Origin: Bedellia somnulentella | Taxonomy: Eukaryota > Arthropoda > Insecta > Lepidoptera > Bedelliidae | Length of the DNA: 64,000 nt | Assembly: GCA_963576735.1 (NCBI GenBank) | Contig: OY755198.1 | Location: 2,728,001 to 2,792,000, forward strand | Direction: 5' to 3' | Shown here: positions 53,022-64,000 of the stretch, one piece after another | Numbering within the stretch: position 1 is the first letter of the stretch | Layout: each line of letters starts with the position of its first letter | Notes under the pieces: generated by a model | What the model was told of the DNA's origin: nothing | Seen by the model: only the letters and a program-made list of their open reading frames with translations | The model's database searches: none | Made by a program: the position numbers and the translations under genes

Positions 53022-53195
53022 GCAGGTGTCCGTAGTATGATATATATGATGATGATGATGATGTATGATAAAAGAGCATGTATGAAAAGATTATGAGGTT
53101 TGTCAGTATCGTACAAAGTGGCGATCGATAGTCTCTGCCTACCCTAATGGGAATTAACGGCGTGAGAATATGTATGTATGTATGTATGTACCTTT
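53022..53195 (+). mobile_element. RTE-type LINE 3' end, rearranged
   Basis: 'aaaggcaggtgtccgtagta' to 'gggaattaacggcgtgagaa' and an ATGT tail; contains a (gat)n insertion. Confidence 0.8.
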
Positions 53196-53576
53196 GACAT
53201 ACATGTATAGGACTGTATATTAAATTATTAAGGATAGGTTCTGATTATTATAAGTACGGATTAAAACTACATAAATCGGTTAAAAACGTGAGTGCACGGG
53301 TTGTCTCATCCAGCGGTGAACTTTAGACTGACGCGGCCACTTCCTCAGCCAAGCGTTAGCGGCGCGCCTATCTACCCTCAGCACTTTATTTTTCAAAATA
53401 TAGATAGGTACTCACATTTACGAATATAATGCGAACTTAAATAAGACTTAACTAAGGCACTATCAAATACAATATAATATGATGTGAGGGAGTCATCGCG
53501 TGTCGTCTACAATACATTTACATATATTATTAACTTAAAGTTGTCTAAGCTTGATTTTGAGAAACATTTTTTAAAT
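53196..53576. other. intron 10 DNA
   Basis: No coding frame or known repeat seen; GC-richer around 53290-53390. Confidence 0.4.
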
Positions 53577-53826
53577 GCTGTGTAGTGTCGGCTTAGAATA
53601 GCACAACCCCATTACTTCCGGTGGGTGTACGTAAGAGGTGACTAACGGTATTAGGGCTTTTAAGGATTATTGGGCGATGCGGTTGGAGACCCATCACCAA
53701 AAACCTTTATTTTATCATCTTTCGCCCATTCAACTTTCCAAAAGTGGCTGAGGAATTTCTAATTCCTTAGCTCTGGCTACCCCATCTAGGGATTCATAGC
53801 CGTGAGTATATGTATGTATGTATGTA
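53577..53826 (+). mobile_element. SINE-A
   Basis: Full 'gctgtgtagtgtcggcttag' to '(tatg)n' tail. Confidence 0.92.
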
Positions 53827-53959
53827 AGCCTTGAAACTTTAAATCACCTTGACCGTTCCTCGCGGGACGAAATAGATTAGTGCTGATATAAGCCGACACT
53901 ACACACCTTAACGTTATTTTTTCAGGAAACCGTCTTTCAAGTGATATAATTTAATTTAA

Positions 53960-54207
53960 GCCGTGTAGTGTCGGCTTAGAATAACACTACCCCATTTCTA
54001 CCCGTGGGTGATCGTAAGAGGCGACTAAGGGTATAGGGGCTCATTAAGTGATTTTTGGGCGACGTGGTTGGAGACCCGTCACCAAAAACATTTATTATTA
54101 CCATCTTTTCCCAAATCAACTTCCAAAATTTGCTGAGGAATTTTTCATTCCAAAGCTCTGGCTACCCCGTTAAGGGATTTATAGCCGTGAGTATATGTAT
54201 GTATGTA
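53960..54207 (+). mobile_element. SINE-A 36 nt before exon 11
   Basis: Full copy 'gccgtgtagtgtcggcttag' to 'tatgtatgtatgtaatg'. Confidence 0.92.
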
Positions 54208-54243
54208 ATGAAACCGTCTTTATATATAGCATACTTTTTTCAG

Positions 54244-54446
54244 ATAAATGGGCCACCTGTCCCGAAATCAAATACGTAAAATGGGTTCAAGCATTAACAA
54301 GCGATGAAGTAAAAGCAGTCATCACCGATTCGGAATCTGAAGGTCAAGAAAATGATGATGATGATGATGAAGAAGAAAGTAGTGATGATGAACAAGCGAC
54401 TATGGCTATGGCTAATAAGTTTGCAGCTTTAATTGGTGATGATTAA
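54244..54446 (+). CDS. GNL1: GNL1 exon 11, C terminus and stop
   Basis: Acceptor 'cttttttcag'; two bases complete the codon. Encodes KWATCPEIKYVKWVQALTSD, then an acidic tail SEGQENDDDDDEEESSDDEQ, and ends KFAALIGDD with TAA at 54444-54446. The acidic tail and final (Y/F)A.L(I/L)G(D/E)D motif match GNL1 C termini. Confidence 0.95.
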
Positions 54447-54890
54447 ATGTCGTTAGGCGTGGTATGAATGTAATAATGAAAATGTCATCGTTCTGGTCAA
54501 AATCACAAGATGTTTTTTTTATTTCAGCTGAGTCTAAAATCCTCACTGTACTTTCTGAGTTAGATCTAGGAAGTGACACGTTAATGTATTAATCATTTTG
54601 AAAATTACAACGTGGGTACTCTGAACACCAGGTGACAAAGTCACGTGATGTTCAGAAGTATTAGTACCTCTGCCAACCCCTTCGGGGATATTCGGCGTGA
54701 ACGTTTATGTTATGTTATGTTATGTAAAATTACAATATTTAAGATAAGCATTCGATAGGCAAAGTTGTTTAGTTTGATGTCTTTAATCGATTTTAAATAT
54801 AAAAAGGTATGTTTTAAAAACGAGGTCTAGGCCAATTGTAACTTGTATGTTTATGTGCTGTTGATGTCCCTAATAAAAAAAAATGTTACC
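54447..54890 (+). other. GNL1 3' UTR with a SINE-T
   Basis: A 5'-truncated SINE-T (54611-54725) is flanked by the duplication 'aaaattacaa' (54601-54610, 54726-54735). AATAAA at 54872-54877 is the first good polyadenylation signal after the stop. Confidence 0.7.
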
Positions 54891-54925
54891 TATCATCACA
54901 ACAAAATATATCTCTATGAAAATAA

Positions 54926-55210
54926 GTGGAAACAGCAAAAATATACTGGCCAGTACATGCCGCTGTGTACCAACTTATAATTTGTATTTATCCTTAGCTC
55001 AAGAAATACTTTGATACCGCGATGTGAGATATGAATGAGATGTGGGAGTCATGTTAGAGCGCACACTACTGCGGACTCACTCGCACATAGCAGCGTCTCA
55101 CTCATATCCTACATCGCGGAGTGTAAATGTTTTTCGAGTTAAGCATAGATACAAATTATATCTTGGTACACAGCAGGGTGTACTGGCCAGTATATCTTTG
55201 CTGTTTCCAC
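54926..55210. mobile_element. 285-bp fold-back miniature element
   Basis: 'gtggaaacagcaaaaatata' at the left is mirrored by 'tatctttgctgtttccac' at the right; the arms run about 120 bp with scattered mismatches. Confidence 0.75.
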
Positions 55211-55274
55211 AGAAACGTTGCTAGTGTGCTCTCGCTCAGTACTTCCACAACTTAAATATATTTCTTTAATTTAG

Positions 55275-55785
55275 TATGCATAGTGTTACAGAAGTCATGG
55301 TGATTACGAAACCATTCCGAGATATTATGTTTTTAAACAATATTTTCTTGAAATTAAATCAAATAAAGCTAAAATGACTGTTATCTTATGAAAAAGCTGT
55401 AACAGTGTTTGACCTTCAATGTTATTTTAAAGATATTAGTTTTTGCAGTTTATTAATAAAATATCGAAAATCATAGGTGTATTTAATTCAATATCGTAAT
55501 AATTTCATTAAAGATCACAAATTCATGAAATATTTTGCAATCAGTATCATTTTTATTAAACATTTCGCTTCATTTACGACATGCGCTACGTGATTTTGTT
55601 GATCGATGACGTCATTCAGAACAAAAGTTTCTCTCTCAAAAATCTTTAAAAAATCATAACTTTAGAATTACTCATTTTAAATGAAAAAAAAATTAAATAA
55701 GTCTTTTATTTTCGTATTTACTATCGAATAAACCTATTGAAAAAACACAAAAAAATGCATACTGAATTCTCAATCACAACAAATA
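55275..55785 (+). mobile_element. element X, continuous copy
   Basis: Same family as the outer element at 20467-22861, with about three quarters identity by eye ('aataaaatatcgaaaatcat'). Confidence 0.65.
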
Positions 55786-55840
55786 ACATTGGCAACCTAT
55801 CCTAGAGTACTTGTTCTAGGTATACTTTTTACTTTATACA

Positions 55841-55975
55841 TACATATACTCACGCCGCTAGTTCCCATAGGGTAGGCAGAGACTATCGATCGCCACTTTG
55901 TACGATCCTGGCAAACGTCTCGAGGTTCATCTACATCCATCAATCTTTTCATACATGCCCTTTTATTTCTCGGAA
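55841..55975 (-). mobile_element. RTE-type LINE 3' end
   Basis: 'catatactcacgccgctagt' then reversed 'actatcgatcgccactttgt'. Confidence 0.85.
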
Positions 55976-56025
55976 ATCGCTACATAATGTAATGATTTGT
56001 CTCATCTGTTTACGTCCGATTTCTG

Positions 56026-56150
56026 AATTGAGTTTTCAAGCTGAGAACGACTTAAGTATCGTTTTGTCTCATTCAGTCGTTAAGATTTCAATGCGACAGA
56101 ACGATACTTAAGTAGTTCTCAGCTGGAATACTCAATTCAGAAATCGGGCT
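56026..56150. mobile_element. 125-bp palindromic miniature element
   Basis: Arms of about 58 bp: 'ccgatttctgaattgagttt' and its reverse; 9-nt centre. A single arm recurs at 62300-62362. Confidence 0.8.
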
Positions 56151-56306
56151 ATAGTTTTATTATTCTTTAAATTATTCCTGCCACGCGTATGACGATGTTT
56201 ATTTATTATTAAGATGTAATTATAATTATGTAAGCATATATCATAATATGTAGCTTATAATATTAAATTATATTTTTGAAAATAATATTGCATTTTTTTT
56301 AATACT

Positions 56307-56340
56307 AGCAGACCCGGCAAACGTCTTTTTGCCATATGGA
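56307..56340 (+). repeat. 'ctagcagacccggcaaacgt' repeat end
   Basis: Short scrap of the family at 5863; SINE-A inserted directly after it. Confidence 0.5.
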
Positions 56341-56349
56341 TTATTATGT

Positions 56350-56589
56350 GCTGTTTAGTTTCGGCTGAGAATAGCACTACCCCATTTTTTCCGGTAGGTG
56401 TACGTAAGAGACTAATGGTATTGGGGCTTTGAAGGGATTTTTGGGCGATGCGGCTGGAGACCCATCATCAACAATCTTTTTTTTTTACCATCTTTTCCCC
56501 ACGCAACTTCCAAAAGTGGCTAAGGAATTTCTCATTCCAAAGCTCTGGCTACCCCGTTATGGGATTTATAGCAGTGTGAATATGTATGT
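56350..56589 (+). mobile_element. SINE-A, diverged
   Basis: 'ctgtttagtttcggctgaga' to 'gtgtgaatatgtatgtg'. Confidence 0.85.
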
Positions 56590-56849
56590 GATGAGATGAG
56601 CAACATAAATAAAAGAAATAATCGTAATCAAAATGAATTCATAAAACCGGCATATGACATTAGTAGCAAATAGTCCACACCATAAAGATTCAATCATCTT
56701 CCTACTTATATAAGAACTATTGACAAAAAATATTAATTGGAAAACAGCTTCAAACATTTGTAATAAACAAATGTTACTACAATATCACTGAATTTTTAAT
56801 GAAAATATAGGTTAGGTTATTATGGTTTAGATACAAATTAATTATTCAA

Positions 56850-57045
56850 CAAACATAAACGTTCACACGTGTACTAATACTTCTGAACATCCCGTGACAT
56901 TGTCACGTGGTGTTTAGAATACCCACGTTTGCTTGGACGGTGTATTCACGTGATAGGGGGCGGGCCTATCGCCGTTTAGTACGAATACACTTTCACATGA
57001 AAAAGTACCTACAACTCAGCCATGTAGGTTTCCTCACGCTATCAA
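56850..57045 (-). mobile_element. SINE-T, partial
   Basis: 'acataaacgttcacacgtgt' to 'ccatgtaggtttcctcacg'. Confidence 0.75.
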
Positions 57046-57372
57046 GACGCACGGCAGTGCGTCAAGCCAAGCCAAGGCGGCGAGCGCGCACCGTGTGTAT
57101 ATTACACGAACCATTTGGAGCGACTTTTACACCATCATAACTCAAAATCTAATCAACATAACCAACCAAATTTGGCTCATTTGTTGATATCAAGGATACA
57201 AACTAGTAGCCCAATTTCCATAAATACATAACAAAGGGTTATTAAAATATAAATGTCCAAAAATCGCGATTTTTTTAGTGACTCACGTACATATAGATCA
57301 AAAAGCTAACCCACTTCCAGATATCCCAGGAAGTTGAAATTCGGCATCCAGGTCGGTGATCAAATATTAACA

Positions 57373-57735
57373 TAACATAAACATAAACGTTCACGCCGAA
57401 TATCCCCGAAGGGGTTGGCAGAGGTACTAATACTTCTGAACATCACGTGACTGTCACCTGGTGTTCAGAGTACCCACGTTTTGCATGGACAGTGTACTCA
57501 CGTGATAGGGGGCAGGCCTATTGCCGTTTTGTACGAATACACTGTCACATGACTAAGTACAACTCAGCCATGTGGGTTTCCTCACGATGTTTTCCCTCAC
57601 CGTTAACAACCATGATAAATTAACCACGCATATGTCTTAAGAAAAGACAAATTGGTGTAGGCCCAACCCAGGATTCGAACACTAGTCGCTTGCACGATAA
57701 CCAAGTGTTCTACCCACTGGGCTATCACGGTTGTT
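57373..57735 (-). mobile_element. SINE-T, full length, 14-bp target duplication
   Basis: 'atcaaatattaaca' at 57359-57372 and 57736-57749. Complete tail, body and tRNA-like head. Confidence 0.95.
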
Positions 57736-57749
57736 ATCAAATATTAACA

Positions 57750-58310
57750 AAGGAAAAAATCTGAAAACGGAGAATTTTTAAGATTTTTCAATATTTCCCT
57801 CACAAGAACATTTTGTATAGAAATCATAATAAATCCCATGATGAAATGTTGTTGACGCTAATATAAAACTCCGTTCTGAATAGGTTTAGGTATGCTATGC
57901 ATACTTACTTGATCATTCATTAAACTTCGACTCTAAAGTTATTTGCAATTACAAAACTCAAACTATGAGTATAGGTACTAACTGTACTAGCACAGCCCGG
58001 TTGGTTGCGAACAATAGCAATACATTTCTTCAATATATAAAAACTCAGATTCGATTCCTGTCGCACTAATTAATAGGTATCATAATACCTAGTATCTATC
58101 TCATGTCAGCAGAACGGCGACCACTGTATGAGTCATACAGTATGACACAACATCGGATAGCGTTTTCATAATACATAGATACCTACTAATCATTAAACCT
58201 ACGGAAATTAAATAAAATGATTTGATTTTGTGTAATGTCAGCGCTCATAATCAAATTTAATAACATAATACTATTTATGATTGTAATAATGATAATTACA
58301 TACATGAAAT
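57750..58310. other. intergenic DNA
   Basis: No coding region. A possible tRNA-like B box ('cagattcgattcctgtcgca') lies near 58043. Confidence 0.4.
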
Positions 58311-58319
58311 AACATAAAC

Positions 58320-58545
58320 TAACTTAGACTTAGTCGCTACCACGTCGCTACAAGCGTGGGGCCACAGGAGATCATAGGGCAAGACGCGCGGGGTGAGGGG
58401 CAGGGGCGGGGCATGACGGGATCTGCGAAAGTACCAAAGCGAGCGGCCCCATGCTGTTCGGTTGTCTAGCGAAATCCCGCCTATAAGGTTGAGTTTTATG
58501 CTTCGTCGTCGTATGAGTTACAGCTGGTAACGGTGTTGTAAATTC
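58320..58545 (+). promoter_or_regulatory. GC-rich patch, possible promoter
   Basis: Sharply GC-rich against its surroundings, with 'ggggcggggc' at about 58404 and 'cctataagg' near 58481. No coding exon follows in the window, so the downstream gene is unknown. Confidence 0.3.
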
Positions 58546-58719
58546 TACTTTTTTTCTTGCTGATTGTTTTTAGATTGGGTTGTTTGTAGGTTTGTTTCTT
58601 TTGCCAAATTCATTGATTTGTTTGATTAAAATAGTAGATAGATAGTAAGGTAGGTATAAAATCAAACGCAGAAAATAATAATAATATCAACTTATTTCTT
58701 AACAAAAAGTAATGATATC

Positions 58720-59167
58720 CCACCAAAAACATTTTAAATGTAAAAAATGTTAGCCAAGCAAATACAATACAAAAATTTATAATATGTTAACTAAAAGACT
58801 TCGCAGACAAAAGGATTGATATCTGAATGGTTGCCAAGCACTGCAGATAATCCTGAAATACAAAGTAGATAACAAGTTAAATTAAAGTTTTGATTTAATT
58901 TGGCTAGTTTTCACCTCAAAATCAAATTAAAATGTACCTAGCAGATAAGTTGATCATCATGATAACTCGTATGTGGAAACGAGCCAAGTTAAATCAAAAC
59001 TTTAATTTAACTTGTTATCTACTTTGTATTTCAGGATTATCTGCAGTGCTTGGCAACCATTCAGATATCAATCCTTTTGTCTGCGAAGTCTTTTAGTTAA
59101 CATTTTATAATTTTTTGTATTGTATTTGCTTGGCTAACATTTTTTACATTTAAAATGTTTTTGGTGG
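58720..59167. mobile_element. fold-back element with 186-bp arms
   Basis: 58720-58905 and 58982-59167 are inverted copies with about 98% identity; 76-bp loop. No coding capacity. Confidence 0.93.
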
Positions 59168-59312
59168 TTTTCCCTCACCGTTAACTACCATGATAAATTA
59201 ACCACACATATGCCTTTAGAAAAGACAAATTGGTGTAGGCCCGACTCGGCATTTGAACACTAGTCGTTTGCACAATAACCGGTGTTCTACCCATTGATCT
59301 ATCACATCGTCA
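59168..59312 (-). mobile_element. SINE-T 5' part
   Basis: 'tccctcaccgttaactacca' to the tRNA-like head at 59245-59312. Confidence 0.8.
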
Positions 59313-59332
59313 TTTATTATTATTACTAGCTT

Positions 59333-59535
59333 TTTGCCCGCGACTTCGTCCGCGTGGACTTCATTTTTTGCATCCGGTTTACATTCAAAATACCGAAACA
59401 CTATCTCAACTTCTGTTTTTTATATTTATATTCCCGCGGGGGCGTTGTAAAGGATATAAAGGACATTGAGGCTTTTCAAGTGATTGTTGGGCGATGCAGT
59501 TGGTGACCCATCACCAAAGCCCTTTGTTTTATTTA
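59333..59535 (+). repeat. repeat end plus SINE-A scrap
   Basis: 'gctttttgcccgcgacttcg' at 59333; SINE-A middle part ('gggcgatgcagttggtgacc') at 59450-59530. Confidence 0.6.
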
Positions 59536-60436
59536 TTTATTTATTTATTTAACTTAAGGCACACAAACAGTACAATTACATTAATATACATAATGGCTTT
59601 TCAAAAAACATAAATTTTCAGTAAAAGCACCTTAACTGTGTACACAGCATGACTTGCTTTGTGAGATTTTGATAAATTTAATAAAGTAATATTTAAAATC
59701 TATAACATTGTACATAATTATGAAATAATATGAAAAGATAACGTAATGAACAGTACATGAAATTATTTTCTATGAGAAAATGAATGACAGAAATATAATA
59801 AAAATAAGACAACATAATTAAATGTCTAAAAAAAATATATAATAAATTAATTTAACATAACAGAAGAGAAGAGATAATTATAGTGAAACACATAAATTTA
59901 AGCATTTAGCAAAACTTACACAGCGAATTGTGATAGACGTCAGGGGCGCTATCGACATCTTCTTGGCTAGCACACAAAGAGTTATACAACTGGCACATTC
60001 TATGGACAGGGTTGTTGGCGGTGACTTTTGTTTTCATTATGGGAACTTAAAATGGTCGAGAATTCCTAAGCGTTCGTTGTGGAACATTGAAACAGATGCA
60101 CTCGAGGATGGATGTGGTCATCAAACCATTTATAACTTTGTGCAGAGTCACTAAGTCCTGCAACTGTCTGCGCGCTAGCAATGGGTGCAGATTAAAATGG
60201 TTGCATCTAGCCTCGTAAGAGCTCAGTGCTCTTCTCAATCCCGCGCGAGTAGCCAAGATCCTAGTGAAGCGTTTTTGAATGGACTCTTTATTGTTGATAT
60301 GTATGTTGTATATCGGTGACCATATTATACAAGCATATTCAACATTACTTAGGACTAAAGATTTAAAAAGAGCTATTAAGTTAGAGGGGTTTTTGAAATC
60401 CTTTGTTATTCTGGATAATGTAACGTTACTTCTCAC
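59536..60436 (-). pseudogene. LINE fragment, C-terminal RT part
   Basis: Frame 60047-60436: LFKSLVLSNVEYACIIWSPI and ESIQKRFTRI, typical of the region after the RT catalytic core in Jockey/CR1-group LINEs. The 3' UTR runs to the (ttta)n tail at 59535. 5'-truncated. Confidence 0.8.
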
Positions 60437-60744
60437 TCCTGGGATGCTATAGCTACCCAGAAGCCAGAAGTAACTAAGAGAAGAAAGAAAGAAAAAGGAT
60501 AATGAATAATAGAAGATATATATATCACAACAACGTTTATTCTAAATAAAAAGAAATAGTAAAAAGATCCTAAAAAACCTATCAAAAACACTTAACCTAT
60601 TAATATAATATAAAATAAAAAAACTCAGCTTTAGTCTCAGCTCCTGCTGCGATGGGTGGCGATTTTAAAATTGAACCAAGCGCCTCCGAGCGCCTGCGTC
60701 AGCAAGGGTAGCTCGATGGGGTAAGGGTTGTGACTCCAGCTTTC

Positions 60745-60845
60745 TGACTGAGTCAACCAGGGCAGCTCAAGAGTAAGGGGCTGCGACTCCGGGAAGCTTG
60801 CGTCAACCAGGGCAGCTCAAGAATAAGGGGCTGCGATTCCAGACG
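60745..60845 (+). repeat. two ~51-bp direct repeats
   Basis: 'gtcaaccagggcagctcaag' at about 60752 and 60803, each followed by 'taaggggctgcga'. Confidence 0.85.
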
Positions 60846-60880
60846 GGTATAAATTGATGATATATAAAGTCAGTTCAGAA
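60846..60880 (+). promoter_or_regulatory. candidate TATA plus arthropod initiator
   Basis: 'gggtataaatt' followed about 25 bp later by 'tcagttc', close to the insect TCAGT initiator. With the direct repeats upstream this could be a solo-LTR-type promoter. Weak evidence. Confidence 0.3.
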
Positions 60881-60899
60881 TATTGTTTCTGACATTCTT

Positions 60900-62605
60900 C
60901 TCAGTTTCTTCCATAATAATGATGATGCCCCCATCGCACTGTGGAAAACGGTAGAACAAGAGCATATCGAAAATACTTTTTACGAATATCATAATTTGTC
61001 TAATATGGTTATTTTATTTGGTTCTCTAATAATTGTTATATAATATTCATTACGTTTTTTCACAAAATTGCACAAAATGACATTATTTTTGACGTGTAGA
61101 AAGTATATACAACATAGGAGTACCAAACTTATATCTTTGTGTACACGTATTTCAAAACCATATTGTGAAAGAAATATTTGCTACAGATATGCAGTATCAT
61201 ACATTTTTGGAAAGCTTATTTCATGTTTATTAGAATACATGTCTTTGATTTCTAAAAAAGCGACAAATGTATCAGTAGGTACTTAAAAAGTGACATACCA
61301 TATTTTTCACTGATTTATTTTTTTCGTCGAAGGTTTTCATTATTACCCACGTCTCCCCACGCGCTACATTTTGTGTTAATTGATAGTCTAACTATTCTAT
61401 AACACAAGAAAAAAAAAATCAGCTGCGGATGTTTGCGGTTTTGGAAAATATCAGCAAGAATGTTATAAAGGACGGAACAGAAAATCGGTATCTTTTGCGG
61501 TTTACCACCGTTCAAAATTTATTAATATTCCTTGATAACGAGGGTATATTATCAAGTTTGCACTTATTTTGCGTAAGAATAAAAAAAACAAAAAAAAATT
61601 AAAATTTTTTTTTTTAAAAAAATTTGAAATTATACATTATTTGAATATCCACACCTTACTGCATAAAAGTACCAAATTTCATCACTTTAGGACAAAAACT
61701 CATGAAGTTATATATTTTCGATCCGATACCGACCTGTCTTGCCCACAGTGCATCGCCCCAGGAGCTGAATCAAGACTGACATCTGCGAACAAGCATGACT
61801 CAACTTAAAATTTTCAAATAACCTATTTTTTTTAAAAAGGATTAAAGCATTCCTTAAAAGAAGTAACAAAGAAAGTAGTCCAAATAAGAGAGATTAGAAT
61901 AAAGAGATTTTCAATGAATTAGGATTATATATTAGATAACAAATTAGGAAAGACAGTAAATTAGAATCATTACAACAATGCTTTAACAATTAAACAATAT
62001 TTCCCTATTGTAATCAATTCAAAATTACAACATTCAATAAAATAAATTGTAAGACTACGACCTAACACCAGCAACCTTCTTGCAGAAAACTAATGGCTGA
62101 GTGTAAATATATGAAACTTATAATCTGACAATAAACAAGATTGTCAAAATGGTTATTTTCGAGAAAAATCTTAAACCCTTCTTCGACATGCCATGTACCT
62201 CCAGAACCACTCGGGTCCTCCAAGAGGTATACCAAAGGGAAAAACTTCTTACATACATAACACAAAATACACATTACATTAAGAACCCTAAATAATGCGA
62301 ATGAGACAAAACGATACTTAAGTTGTTCTCAGCTTGAATATTCAATTCAGAAATCGAGCATTAGTCAGTATTTCTTCATGAAAAAAAGAATATGTAATTG
62401 TAATGTCTGTGATGTATAAATGTCAAAAAAAAGAGCAGAGGGCTGTCAATTCCAGCGGGTAGCAAGTGATATTGTTTAGGTACCTAAATTAAGAATATTT
62501 AATTATTTATATGAACCTTAATATTTTCAAAAGAAGTATCATCTGAAAATCTTTCCTGGGAAATTCCAACAATATGAGCCATTGACTGAGACTTTAAAAA
62601 ACAAC
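60900..62605. other. intergenic DNA
   Basis: AT-rich, short frames only, none resembling a known protein. It contains one arm of the palindromic miniature element (62300-62362). Confidence 0.5.
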
Positions 62606-62610
62606 AACTA

Positions 62611-62910
62611 AAACTTTCACGTCGTATATCCCCGAAGGGGTAAGCAGAGGTACTAATACTTCTGAACATCACGTGACTTTGTCACCTGGTGTTCAGAGTA
62701 CCCATGTTTTGCATGGACAGTGTACTCACGTGATAGGCAGGCCTATCGCCGTGTTGTACGAATACACTGTCACATGGCTAAGTACAACCCAGCCATGTGG
62801 GTATCCTCACGATATTTTCCCTCACCGTTAACGACCATGATAAATTAACCACACTTAAGTGTTTAGAAAAGACAAATTGGTGTAGGCCTGACCCGGCATT
62901 TGAACATTCA
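62611..62910 (-). mobile_element. SINE-T
   Basis: 'aactttcacgtcgtatatcc' to 'ggcctgacccggcatttgaa'; the head is clipped by the LINE that follows. Confidence 0.88.
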
Positions 62911-64000
62911 AATCAAATCAAATCAAATCATTTATTGCATTCAAGTTGTACATACAAGGTGATACAGGTTGTTATTTAATGAGCCATAACTTGAACCCTG
63001 ATAGGGCACCGCATAATATAAAATTACAAATAAAAGTTATAAAAGGTAAATAATAAAAAGAAAAAAAGACAATTCTGAATAAAACACAAGTATGATATAA
63101 AACGGAAAAATTAAAAAACTTAAAACTAAACTTTATTGCTAAATTATAATACTAGCTTATTTTATTATTACTACAAGTTAATTAAATTAAAAATATATTA
63201 AAGGTCCGCATATTAAATTCATGTCAAAAAATAATTGTATGTCTTTTTCTATCTAGTTAAAAAGCCAATTTAAATAAATTATAAGTTAAATAATATAATA
63301 TTATTATATTTTACTTTATAAATGTCTAGTTATAGTTTATATAATACTAATGTAATAATACAGATCAATTAGATAAGTCCAAATATTCATTTAAAGAGTA
63401 GTAGCATTTACGAATGAGAAAGTCTTTCAGGTATTTTTTAAATTTCACCATATTAGTTTCATTTTTTATTTGTTGCGGAATATTATTGTAAATTTTTACA
63501 GCCATTGCGTATGGACCAGAATGTACTAAGCTTAATTTCGACTGGGGGGCAGCCAATCGCGATTGTGGTCTTAAATTTTTTGGTCTATCATATTGGGGAA
63601 ATAAATGCATGTTCTGCTTAACAAAAATACTTATCGCTAATATGTACATGCTAGTAAGAGTAGGTATTCCTAAATTGGTAAAGTATGATCGACAGCTTGT
63701 CGTCTCATCTATATTAACTATTATTCTAATGCATCTTTTTTGCAATCTAAACCATGGTAAAGTATCCGTGCTGTTACCCCAAAGGATAATGCCGTATTGT
63801 AGCCAAGAATGCGCGTATGCATAGTATGCTTTCATGGCGGTTTGTTTGTCTGTTGACTTTTTTAACTCATAGAGCGCATATGTGAATCTAGATAACTTTA
63901 AGGCAATTTTCTTTATATGTCCCTTCCAATTTAAATAAGAATCAATATTTAATCCTAAAAGTGAATAGCTATCGACGCATTCCAATTTTGTTTTATTAAA
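62911..64000 (-). pseudogene. CR1-group LINE 3' part, runs off the window
   Basis: Frame 63365-63985: DSYLNWKGHIKKIALKLSRF, WLQYGIILWGNSTDTL and KFKKYLKDFLIRKCYYSLNE, the C-terminal third of an RT. 3' end '(aatca)n' tail near 62911-62935. The catalytic core would lie beyond 64000. Related to 26935-28620. Confidence 0.88.

Noticed and set aside
61068..61808. Short plus-strand frames in AT-rich intergenic DNA
   Set aside because: No domain, no promoter or splice context.

Overview
The window is animal nuclear DNA, almost certainly from a moth or butterfly. It is AT-rich, with one intron-containing housekeeping gene spread over many kilobases. The introns are packed with repeats typical of Lepidoptera: SINEs ending in ATGT or TTATG microsatellites, CR1-, RTE- and R4/Dong-type LINEs, mariner and other inverted-repeat DNA transposons, and a decayed errantivirus-like env. 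No operons, CRISPR arrays or prokaryotic signals are present.

The only clear host gene is GNL1, a circularly permuted GTPase of the YlqF/YawG group (NKID, GQPNVGKSS and DCPG in that order). The scaffold has three sequence blocks separated by two gaps of exactly 200 N. Block A (1-24653, plus strand) carries exons 3-8. Block B (24854-50407) carries exons 1-8 on the minus strand, plus upstream DNA. Block C (50608-64000) carries exons 9-11 on the plus strand. The last 63 bases of A equal the first 63 of C, and the reverse complement of B also runs into C with an 11-base overlap. So A and B look like two haplotypes leading into the same continuation C, with B placed backwards in the A-C join. B(reversed)+C gives an intact 11-exon frame of 1668 nt (555 aa). 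A+C has one extra G in exon 8 and is frameshifted.

Block A: exons 3-5 with SINEs and a decayed mariner (1-3157). Next comes a 1.6-kb inverted-repeat element (3377-4976), then exon 6. An 11-kb insertion cluster (about 5863-16875) follows and is absent from B; it holds a CR1-type LINE with six tandem 300-bp units between its two ORFs, and a Dong-like LINE on the minus strand in the TTA-rich end of that cluster. A second, truncated Dong-like copy lies at 17280-17760. Exon 7 follows, then a three-level nest of DNA transposons ending in a nearly intact mariner, then exon 8.

Block B (read right to left in gene order): an array of TTAA-flanked miniature elements; a P-element-like transposon with THAP-domain exons, 30-bp terminal repeats and an 8-bp target duplication; a 3-kb TTAA-flanked element; an env relic; a large palindrome; then GNL1 exons 1-8 with introns holding SINEs, an RTE LINE fragment, a PIF/Harbinger-like element, a fold-back element with perfect 168-bp arms and a CR1-type RT fragment.

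Block C: the end of intron 8, exons 9-11, the 3' UTR with a SINE and AATAAA, several fold-back elements, a GC-rich possible promoter near 58.4 kb, and two LINE fragments on the minus strand, the last running off the window.

The DNA outside GNL1 is mostly parasitic. SINEs cluster close to GNL1 splice sites, and both SINE families share a 3' stem-loop and tail layout with the RTE-type LINE that probably mobilises them.
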